The position numbers and the translations under genes were made by a program. A stretch of 8,563 nucleotides of DNA from the NCBI GenBank assembly GCA_002307115.1, contig DBTP01000132.1:1-8563 (forward strand). The letters are read 5' to 3'. This stretch comes from Fibrobacter sp. UBA1313. GTDB lineage: Bacteria; Fibrobacterota; Fibrobacteria; Fibrobacterales; Fibrobacteraceae. This document shows positions 1 to 5,317 of the stretch, one piece after another. Within the stretch, counting starts at the first letter, position 1. Each line of letters opens with the position of its first letter. The notes under the pieces were generated by a model that was not told the origin of the DNA, made no database searches, and saw nothing but the letters and a program-made list of their open reading frames with translations.

Positions 1-13
1 TTAAGCAAAAAAA

Positions 14-74
14 GAGTGCTTCCGTGTTGCTAGTCATTGGTTGTTCAAGCCAACTAACAATTAAGGAAACACTC
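14..74 (+). promoter_or_regulatory. IS200 left-end hairpin covering the tnpA ribosome binding site
   Basis: The arms GAGTGCTTCC (14-23) and GGAAACACTC (65-74) pair at 9 of 10 positions. Inside them, TTG (27-29) pairs with CAA (58-60), TAG (31-33) with CTA (54-56), and TTGGTT (37-42) with AGCCAA (48-53) around the loop GTTCA. The tnpA Shine-Dalgarno AAGGAA (63-68) overlaps the right arm and the start codon follows at 77. In Salmonella IS200 a comparable left-end structure ends incoming transcription and hides the ribosome binding site, keeping transposase low. The same role here is inference from position and pairing. Confidence 0.6.
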
Positions 75-76
75 TA

Positions 77-465
77 ATGGCCGAAAGTTTAGCACATACG
101 AAATGGCTTTGCAAGTATCACCTTGTATTCACGCCAAAATATCGGAGAAAAATAATTTATCATCAACTCCGTTCGGATATTCAAGGATACATCAAGAATC
201 TTTGTCAATACCTCCCAAATACAGTATCTCATCGTTCATGGGATATTTGAAAGGAAAGTCCGCTATGATGATTTTCGAGAAACATGCAAATCTGAAGTAT
301 AAGTTCGGGAATCGTCATTTCTGGTCGACTGGCTACTATGTAAGTACGGTCGGTTTGAATACATCGACGGTTCAGAAGTATATCTGAGAACAGGAAACAT
401 CAGACCAGATCGAGGATAAACTCTGTACGAAAGAATATAACGACCCTTTTAAGGGTAGCAAGTAA
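77..465 (+). pseudogene. tnpA: IS200-type transposase TnpA, disrupted
   Basis: TnpA is a single-strand transposase using an HUH metal site and one catalytic tyrosine. Translation from ATG at 77 gives the usual N-terminus (MAESLAHTKWLCKYHLVFTP, then KYRRKIIY) up to about LCQY near 203-211, then reaches a stop. The typical middle and C-terminal part continues in another frame from about 205 (SIPPKYSISSFMGYLKGKSA, ..., FGNRHFW, GYYVSTVGLN). Compared with the family, roughly 20 residues are missing at the junction, including the GHLMPDHVH-type segment that carries the HUH histidines. A TGA at 385-387 then interrupts a still readable tail (EQETSDQIEDKLCTKEYNDP...) ending at 463-465. The region of the catalytic tyrosine (YYVSTVG) is kept. 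With the metal site lost, a frameshift and a nonsense codon, the gene is dead; the ends could perhaps still be mobilised in trans by a related TnpA. Confidence 0.88.
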
Positions 466-524
466 TCAATCCACTTAGGCTTGAACAAAGAGAAAGCCCG
501 CGTCATTAAGGCGCAGGCTGTTCC

Positions 525-545
525 AAGCCCTTATAGGGCTTTTTC
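525..545 (+). terminator. Right-end hairpin 1 of the IS element, terminator-like
   Basis: AAGCCC (525-530) and GGGCTT (536-541) pair around loop TTATA and are followed by a run of T (540-544). It would serve as a factor-independent terminator for tnpA and sits where IS200/IS605 elements carry right-end structures. Confidence 0.55.
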
Positions 546-548
546 AAG

Positions 549-567
549 CCACCCCGCTTTGGGGTGG
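549..567 (+). repeat. Right-end hairpin 2 of the IS element (subterminal imperfect palindrome)
   Basis: CCACCCC (549-555) pairs perfectly with GGGGTGG (561-567) around loop GCTTT. A G+C-rich hairpin of this sort, followed by TTGACT a few bases later, is what related tnpA-type elements carry near their right end, where TnpA recognises single-stranded DNA. Assignment is from position and family resemblance. Confidence 0.6.
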
Positions 568-787
568 TCTTGACTTTCTGGCATGGGAGAGAGATCTATA
601 CTTGCTATGCTCTCAACTGTTTTTCAGTAAAGCGGAGCCTGAATAATATATTTCTGTAAGGGGAGTAAATAAATTTGAGTGTACATTTATTCGTTGTTTA
701 TTTATCCACATCTGCTTATTGAATACCCATGTTGCATTCCTTTTTTTTAAGACTTTTTACTTTTTTAAACTCTGAATTTTAGAGCTT

Positions 788-837
788 ATCCGAGTGTCAA
801 CGTGAGCCCCGTAAAGGTTCGGATGTGGCAATAGCCA
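788..837 (+). other. Foldable leader segment, possible structured RNA (unassigned)
   Basis: ATCCGA (788-793) pairs with TCGGAT (819-824), followed at once by TGGC-AATA-GCCA (826-837). It lies about 155 bases before the GH10 start. I compared it by memory with common riboswitch classes (c-di-GMP-I, TPP, cobalamin, preQ1) and it matches none. It may be chance structure. Confidence 0.2.
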
Positions 838-949
838 TGTTCAGGTAATTTTCTAATCCCCTTGCTGTGGATAAATTATCCCGACTAATCATTTCAGACT
901 CATATAACCGGAATAAAAATCAGCATAGATTATGAGTTGAGTAAGCTTT

Positions 950-972
950 CCAACTGACAAAGTTGTCTTTGG
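950..972 (+). promoter_or_regulatory. Dyad/hairpin just upstream of the GH10 ribosome binding site
   Basis: CCAA-CT-GACAA-AG-TTGTC-T-TTGG forms a near-perfect hairpin (CCAA 950-953, GACAA 956-960, TTGTC 963-967, TTGG 969-972). It ends 8 bases before the Shine-Dalgarno AAGGTG (981-986). The core TGACA...TTGTC resembles the dyad in the repeated blocks upstream of the minus-strand genes (5242-5257, 7097-7112). It could be an operator or an RNA hairpin that tunes translation; the sequence alone does not decide. Confidence 0.4.
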
Positions 973-992
973 CAGATTTTAAGGTGAAATAA

Positions 993-2978
993 ATGCAAAA
1001 ATCAATATGCGTTGTCCTGTTGTGTGTCGTTGCTGCAACACAGGCTCAAATGGCGGCTGGTGCAAAAAAGTTCTTGGGGAACATCACGAGTACAACAGTC
1101 CAGTCCAATTTTGGTGAGTACTGGAATCAGGTCACTGCGGAAAATGGTTGCAAATGGGGTTCGGTGGAAGGCACAAGAGATGTCATGTATTGGACCGATT
1201 GTGATGTTGCTTACAATTACGCTAAGCAAAACAATATTCCTTTCAAGTTCCATACTCTGGTTTGGGGAAGCCAGTACCCCGCATGGATGGATAATCTTTC
1301 TACTGTGGATCAATTGACAGAAATTACTGAGTGGATGGATGCAGTTAAAGTTCGGTATCCTGATGCACAGATGATTGATGTCGTCAATGAAGCGGTGGCA
1401 GGACATGCTCCAGCGCCATATAAGGCTGCTCTGGGTGGAGATGGAACGACCGGATACGACTGGATCATCACCGCTTTCAAGATGGCCAGGGAACGTTGGC
1501 CCCAAGCGGTTCTGATCTACAATGATTACAACGCGATTCGCGTGAACACGAGTAAGTATATCGCTTTAATGAATGCAATTAAGGGATCCGGTTATGTGGA
1601 TGCCATGGGATTTCAGGCTCATGGGCTTGAATCGCTTGATTCCGCTACCTTACGCAGTTCTATTAAAGCTATTCATGACAGTATCGGGCTTCCTATTTTC
1701 ATAACGGAATATGATATAAATGCTTCGTCTGATGCGAAACAAAAGAAGGTGATTTCGGAGCATTTCCCTGTTTTTTGGGAAACCGACTATATTGCGGGAG
1801 TCACATTCTGGGGCTATGTGACAGGTCAGACATGGAAGGATTACACCGGTCTGATTAGTTCTTCAGGTACAGAACGTCCTGCATTGACTTGGCTCAAGTC
1901 CTATTTAGCGGATCATTTGAATGTGAAAAGTCCTATTGACTGGAGTCGCAACATTACTGGTCCTGAATTTACGACCCCCAGTTCCATTTCCATGGATGAG
2001 AATATTGCTTTGGTGACGACTCTTGCAGCGATGGTTTCCAGCGGGGGAACTATTGTGTTCGCCATTAACGGTGGAAATGATGCCTCTCTTTTTACACTGA
2101 ATACAACAACTCATGAACTGAATTTTACAACGGCTCCTGATTATGACAATCCCACAGATAATGGCAAGGACAATATTTATAATGTAACTGTTTCAGCCAC
2201 TAGCGACGGAAATACAACTACCATGGATATGTCAATTACGATTCTGCCTTCTCAGGAACCTTACGGTGGGACGGCGTTTTTAATTCCGGGACGTATTGAA
2301 GCCGAAGCATACGATCTGGGTGGCGAAGGGAAAGCTTACCACGAAGCTAATACCAACGGAAATCAGGGGGGAGCCACTTTACGGAATGACGAAGTGGATA
2401 TAGAGACAACCAGTGATGAATCCGGAACCTATAACATCGGGTACACCTTGACCGGAGAGTGGCTCGCTTATACGGTGAGTGTGACGACCGCTGGCACCTA
2501 CAAACTGAAAGTACGGTTGGCTACGAGTGGAGATGGTAAAATCATGCATGTGGAAATAGATGGAACTGATGTCACGGGTTCTATTGCCGTGCCCAATACC
2601 GGGGATTGGCAGGCTTGGGAGACAGTGACTATTGACAACATATCTCTTGTGGCAGGTGAACATATTATGAAGGTAGTGTTTGATTCCGATTACATTAATC
2701 TGAACTGGCTGGAATTTGTATCTGCTGTAGTGAATCTGAATTCTTTCACGATTCTTTCTGAGTCAGTACTGGTGAATGCTATTTCCGATACCGATTTTCA
2801 AGTTCATCTGAATGATAATTTTACGTATCAGATTGTAAATCTCGGTGGACGTATTGTTGAATCGGGCAAAGGGCATTATCACTCTAGTGTAGGAGCGGCT
2901 CTTGCTCCTGGATTATATTTCCTAAATGTAAAAGCTTCCCAAAATCATAATTTGGTACAAAAAATAGTGAAGCAGTAG
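993..2978 (+). CDS. Secreted GH10 endo-1,4-beta-xylanase with cadherin-like, CBM6 and T9SS-type sorting domains
   Basis: This enzyme should cut the beta-1,4-xylan backbone outside the cell by the retaining mechanism. It has 661 residues; AAGGTG lies 6 bases before the ATG. Residues 1-18 form a signal peptide (lipophilic stretch CVVLLCVVAA, cleavage likely after TQA). The GH10 barrel covers about 25-309: KKFLGNITSTT start, acid/base Glu133 in DVVNEA, nucleophile Glu239 in FITEY. The usual WHxQ motif reads WGSQ (91-94), a variant I associate with Bacteroidota/Fibrobacter GH10 enzymes. Residues about 325-418 look cadherin-like (ISMDEN, ASLFTLN, APDYDNP...DNIYNVTVSA), probably a calcium-binding spacer. 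CBM6 covers about 428-576 (RIEAEAYDLGG ... GEWLAYTVSV ... NWLEF). The tail (about 585-661, QIVNLGGRIVESG ... LAPGLYFLNV ... KIVKQ) fits a T9SS type A sorting domain. The gene converges on GH30 and is monocistronic. Catalytic assignment is firm; exact substrate is inferred. Confidence 0.93.
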   Translation: MQKSICVVLLCVVAATQAQMAAGAKKFLGNITSTTVQSNFGEYWNQVTAENGCKWGSVEGTRDVMYWTDCDVAYNYAKQNNIPFKFHTLVWGSQYPAWMDNLSTVDQLTEITEWMDAVKVRYPDAQMIDVVNEAVAGHAPAPYKAALGGDGTTGYDWIITAFKMARERWPQAVLIYNDYNAIRVNTSKYIALMNAIKGSGYVDAMGFQAHGLESLDSATLRSSIKAIHDSIGLPIFITEYDINASSDAKQKKVISEHFPVFWETDYIAGVTFWGYVTGQTWKDYTGLISSSGTERPALTWLKSYLADHLNVKSPIDWSRNITGPEFTTPSSISMDENIALVTTLAAMVSSGGTIVFAINGGNDASLFTLNTTTHELNFTTAPDYDNPTDNGKDNIYNVTVSATSDGNTTTMDMSITILPSQEPYGGTAFLIPGRIEAEAYDLGGEGKAYHEANTNGNQGGATLRNDEVDIETTSDESGTYNIGYTLTGEWLAYTVSVTTAGTYKLKVRLATSGDGKIMHVEIDGTDVTGSIAVPNTGDWQAWETVTIDNISLVAGEHIMKVVFDSDYINLNWLEFVSAVVNLNSFTILSESVLVNAISDTDFQVHLNDNFTYQIVNLGGRIVESGKGHYHSSVGAALAPGLYFLNVKASQNHNLVQKIVKQ

Positions 2979-3018
2979 CAACATTCTAACTTACAGTATA
3001 AACACTCTTTTGACCAAG

Positions 3019-3039
3019 GCCAACACAATCTGTGCTGGC
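3019..3039 (+). terminator. Candidate terminator hairpin after GH10
   Basis: GCCA-A-CACA (3019-3027) pairs with TGTG-C-TGGC (3031-3039) with one mismatch, around loop ATC. It starts 40 bases after the GH10 stop. No T run follows, so factor-independent termination would be weak; the structure might instead protect the mRNA 3' end. Confidence 0.35.
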
Positions 3040-3046
3040 TGAGACT

Positions 3047-3057
3047 CCCCCCCCCCC
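3047..3057. repeat. Homopolymer tract of 11 C
   Basis: Eleven consecutive C bases lie downstream of both convergent genes. An 11-G tract at 5259-5269 sits at the other side of the GH30 gene. Such tracts slip in replication and are also prone to sequencing error. Confidence 0.9.
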
Positions 3058-3090
3058 TAGGGATCTGCTTAATCAAGCTCTAAAACGCCT

Positions 3091-3120
3091 GCGTTCAGTA
3101 TAGAACCCTATACTGAACGC
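3091..3120. terminator. Perfect 13-bp inverted repeat, candidate bidirectional terminator
   Basis: GCGTTCAGTATAG (3091-3103) and its exact complement CTATACTGAACGC (3108-3120) are separated by only AACC. CGCCT (3086-3090) right before it and AGGCG (3135-3139) after a 14-base gap could extend the stem. It sits between two convergent genes, where a bidirectional terminator is expected. The lack of T runs directly beside the arms leaves other roles open, such as a small mobile repeat or a protein-binding palindrome. Confidence 0.5.
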
Positions 3121-3199
3121 TGTAGAACAATTTTAGGCGGGGTAGAATAGGTTAGTTTTTTCTGAGTGGAAAGACCCCACAAAGGTAAAAACGAACACC

Positions 3200-5152
3200 T
3201 TACTGGGCATTGATTACAAACTTTCTGGCGACTATTCCTTTTTCCGAAACCTGCTTTACAACATAAACTCCAGAACGATGGAATTGCTTTAATATAGTGG
3301 CGCGCAACCCATAAGTATCCTTTGCTTGAACCACTCCGAGTTTTTTGCCTTGCAGATCGAACACTTGATATGTGGTCGGCTTTGTCAGCATTACACCCAG
3401 CATAGGAATGTTTACTGGATCATACTTTGCGAAAGAAATCCAGTCAATATTTGCGTAAGAGCGATCAATGGTTATCCGCAAGACATGTGTTCCTGCTGAC
3501 AATTCGGCGGTCGTCGTTCCGCTGATGGTGATGTAGGTGTCCCAATCATCCCCTGTGTTAGGCACTTTCACTGTGCCTGTGATGTTAGTTCCATCCAGAG
3601 ACATATGGAATGCCGCACTATCTCCACCCATGGAAACCCTCGCTTCCCAATTGTACACACTGGTGCTATCCACGGAAATGGTGTATTCCAGCCATTCTCC
3701 CGCAACAGTCCAGCCAACTTTGTAGCCTTCTGTTGCATCTCCCGTAATGTCCACTCCGTCTGTGCGGTAGGCACCTCCGCTATTGGTGGCATCGGCATCA
3801 TAATAGGCTACCCCGGCTCCTCCCAGGTCATAATTTTCCACCTCAACTTTACCTGGAATGGTCATGGATACGTAAGGATCCTGAGTGGGTTCGACCAGTT
3901 GGAAAACAAGGCTGGTAATGCTCCTCTTGGGCAAGGAATAACTTGGGGTGTTCGTAGAAAGAGTCTGCGAAGTCTGGGCAGACAAGTCTTGTGTGGTGTC
4001 TGTGACATAGGGAGTCATGGACACGGGCGTAGCTCCATTGATGGTGAAATCCAGACTCACTGCCGAACTGTTAGTGTTGATTGCTACAACTATAAGCTTT
4101 GTGCTTGATGAGTCGCGGTAAGCTGAAAGGGTTACACCTGATGCTGGTGCGGCCGTGGCTCCGATTCGAAGAAATCCTGGACGGACAAATCGGCTGTAAT
4201 TTCCCATGGCCCAAAGCCGTTTGGCAGGTGTGCTGCTACTCCAGGGGAAGAGTGATGTTCCAGTGGGGCCATGAATCCACCAGTAATGCCAAGCGTTTAC
4301 ACCTGCGGTCACGATAGCTTCATGCATGAGTTTGGCTGTGTTGAGTGCACTGTTAATGCCGGGATCGGTGACATCCAGAGATTCATAGATCTCTGTTTGC
4401 CAGAACTCTTTGCCTGCTGCTGCAATTTCAGGATAGGCCGCCGGACTACCTCCATATTCGTGGGTGGCAATAATAGGGATATATGCGGATGCTGTTGCAT
4501 CTCCCAGAATAGCAGTTTTGTAAGAAGGGAAGGAATACCAGTTTACTGTTTCAGGAGCGATGATTTTAACTCCGGTTCCTTCCAGGGCAGGTCCGAGATA
4601 GCTTTTAATCCAGGTCACCAATTCTGAAGCCGAAAAATTATTGAAATTCGTTCCGTCCGGCTCGTTTTGGGCCGAAATAGCATACAAAGGAACACCTGCG
4701 GCTTTCATATCCTTCGCGTAGTTTGCAAGAAGCGTGGCCCATTGTGTGGCGTAGTTGAAATTGAATTTCAGTTTTGCATTTCCACTGGCATCGGTACCGT
4801 AGTTGGTCTGCCAAGAAGATACTGGAGCCCAGGGTGAAGCCCATACAGTTACGCCCATTGCCACAGCGGCCTTTGCAATCGCTAATTGCTCTTTGTTAGA
4901 ACTACTCGTTACCAAAGCGGTCTCATCAATGCGAAGACGATGTAACGAAAAACCGGCACCAGCAGTGGTGTCCCACAGCAGCTTTTCCTCTACTGCGTTC
5001 AAAGAATTCCAGGCGGAACTGGCACCAAAACCGCTGATCTTCTGATACTCTGTACTGAGGTTAATGGACACTGTCGCTGCTTCAAGAGGTGCGACAATAC
5101 AGGCAAGGAATAAGATCGCAATAGTGAATTGAGAACAGATTGATGATTTCAT
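3200..5152 (-). CDS. Secreted GH30 (subfamily 8-like) endoxylanase with CBM6 and T9SS-type sorting tail
   Basis: Subfamily GH30_8 enzymes cut xylan backbones, classically glucuronoxylan beside a methylglucuronate branch. I start it at ATG 5152 (650 residues): this gives a clean signal peptide (MKSSICSQFTIAILFLACIV, cleavage near LEA) and GGAG lies 9 bases upstream. The frame is open further upstream to a TTG at 5257, but that adds 35 residues before the signal peptide. Catalytic residues are Glu164 (acid/base, AQNEPD) and Glu254 (nucleophile, WQTEIYES); the side beta-domain covers about 325-418. The region after WWI, where GH30_8 enzymes usually have the YIRR-type loop with the glucuronate-binding Arg, reads HGPTGTSLFPW, so classical glucuronate dependence is doubtful. 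CBM6 covers about 429-575 (KVEVENYDLGG ... GEWLEYTISV ... IDWISF), homologous to the GH10 CBM6. The tail (about 582-650, YQVFDLQGKKLG ... RSGVYVVKQV ... KFVINAQ) fits T9SS sorting. It has its own upstream block after the CE1 terminator. Confidence 0.9.
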   Translation of the reverse strand: MKSSICSQFTIAILFLACIVAPLEAATVSINLSTEYQKISGFGASSAWNSLNAVEEKLLWDTTAGAGFSLHRLRIDETALVTSSSNKEQLAIAKAAVAMGVTVWASPWAPVSSWQTNYGTDASGNAKLKFNFNYATQWATLLANYAKDMKAAGVPLYAISAQNEPDGTNFNNFSASELVTWIKSYLGPALEGTGVKIIAPETVNWYSFPSYKTAILGDATASAYIPIIATHEYGGSPAAYPEIAAAGKEFWQTEIYESLDVTDPGINSALNTAKLMHEAIVTAGVNAWHYWWIHGPTGTSLFPWSSSTPAKRLWAMGNYSRFVRPGFLRIGATAAPASGVTLSAYRDSSSTKLIVVAINTNSSAVSLDFTINGATPVSMTPYVTDTTQDLSAQTSQTLSTNTPSYSLPKRSITSLVFQLVEPTQDPYVSMTIPGKVEVENYDLGGAGVAYYDADATNSGGAYRTDGVDITGDATEGYKVGWTVAGEWLEYTISVDSTSVYNWEARVSMGGDSAAFHMSLDGTNITGTVKVPNTGDDWDTYITISGTTTAELSAGTHVLRITIDRSYANIDWISFAKYDPVNIPMLGVMLTKPTTYQVFDLQGKKLGVVQAKDTYGLRATILKQFHRSGVYVVKQVSEKGIVARKFVINAQ

Positions 5153-5169
5153 GGGAAAAATCTCCATAA

Positions 5170-5257
5170 TAAAGGCAACGCCCTCATCGTACAAATTTAC
5201 CCCGCCGACCAGCTCAAAAGCGGTTGGAAAACGAAAAAAACATGGACAATATGTCAA
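5170..5257 (-). promoter_or_regulatory. Conserved upstream block, copy 1 (GH30), with operator-like dyad
   Basis: Read on the minus strand, the block starts with TTGACATATTGTCCAT (5257-5242), which holds the dyad GACA-TAT-TGTC, and ends 17 bases before the GH30 start codon. It is homologous to 7026-7112 upstream of the first CE1 gene; the 16-base start is identical. It lies directly after a strong terminator, so a promoter is expected here. TTGACA could be a -35 box, but no good -10 is found at the usual spacing. TAAATTTG at 5199-5192 matches the Bacteroidota -7 pattern TAnnTTTG without a matching -33 element. The role is inferred from position and conservation. Confidence 0.5.
5242..5257 (-). 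promoter_or_regulatory. TTGACA-containing dyad, copy 1
   Basis: TTGACATATTGTCCAT is identical at 7112-7097. Half-sites GACA and TGTC are separated by TAT. A similar TGACA...TTGTC dyad precedes GH10 (955-967). It may be a transcription factor site and/or a -35 element. Confidence 0.4.
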
Positions 5258-5258
5258 A

Positions 5259-5269
5259 GGGGGGGGGGG
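5259..5269. repeat. Homopolymer tract of 11 G (11 C on the coding strand of GH30)
   Basis: The tract lies between the CE1 terminator and the TTGACA dyad of the GH30 upstream block. The homologous place in the other copy (7112-7121) reads AGAGGAAGGA, so the tract arose within a purine-rich stretch after the duplication or was lost there. Length change could alter spacing upstream of the putative promoter. Confidence 0.9.
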
Positions 5270-5271
5270 AC

Positions 5272-5305
5272 AGAAAAAAAAGAAAATCCCAACCGAAGTT
5301 GGGAT
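5272..5305 (-). terminator. Rho-independent terminator of the first CE1 gene
   Basis: On the minus strand ATCCCAAC and GTTGGGAT form a perfect 8-bp stem closed by a C(UUCG)G tetraloop, followed by TTTTCTTTTTTTT. It lies 12 bases past the CE1 stop codon. This is a textbook strong terminator and separates the CE1 and GH30 transcription units. Confidence 0.92.
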
Positions 5306-5317
5306 TCAATGACTCTA

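Larger units (their letters stand above)
1..575 (+). mobile_element. IS200/IS605-family element, decayed; left end at or beyond window start
   Basis: The element is recognised from its transposase, whose pieces read like the small Y1/HUH TnpA of the IS200/IS605 family, and from hairpins at both ends instead of terminal inverted repeats. The left end has a long imperfect hairpin (14-74) just before the tnpA start. The right end has two hairpins (525-541 and 549-567) after the tnpA remnant. No tnpB accessory gene is present, so it is the tnpA-only IS200 type. These elements insert without target duplication, so exact ends cannot be set from direct repeats; 575 is an estimate just past the second right-end hairpin, and the left end may lie outside the window. 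Because tnpA is broken, the element should not move by itself. Confidence 0.8.
576..992. other. AT-rich non-coding region upstream of the GH10 gene
   Basis: No credible gene is seen on either strand. The middle (about 740-780) is rich in T runs, including a T8 run. A segment at 788-837 can fold into two short hairpins. The last 50 bases carry a dyad next to the GH10 ribosome binding site. The GH10 promoter should lie here, but no -35/-10 pair could be placed with confidence. Confidence 0.5.
2979..3199. other. Convergent intergenic region between GH10 and GH30
   Basis: This 221-base gap separates two genes whose stop codons face each other. It holds two hairpins (3019-3039 and 3091-3120), an 11-C tract (3047-3057) and a T6 run near 3155-3162. 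No gene is seen. Transcription from both sides must end here, but neither hairpin has a classical T run directly after its stem. Confidence 0.6.

Noticed and set aside
808..824. Possible tRNA T-arm like sequence (GGTTCGGAT)
   Set aside because: No acceptor, D or anticodon arms can be folded around it.
1002..1505. Open frame of 167 codons antisense to GH10
   Set aside because: It is the shadow of a strongly supported GH10 catalytic domain, with no recognisable protein features.
3605..4108. Open frame of 167 codons antisense to GH30 (CBM6 region)
   Set aside because: It is opposite a well-conserved CBM6 and shows no domain or ribosome binding site; a chance frame.
5192..5199. TAAATTTG as a Bacteroidota-type -7 promoter box for GH30
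   Set aside because: No -33 TTTG at fitting distance, copy 2 has TAAATTTA, and the same word occurs next to the CE1 ribosome binding site where it cannot be a promoter. Kept only as a mention.
5153..5257. Longer GH30 reading frame starting at TTG 5257
   Set aside because: It would put 35 residues before a clean signal peptide, starts inside the conserved TTGACA dyad, and ATG 5152 has its own Shine-Dalgarno.
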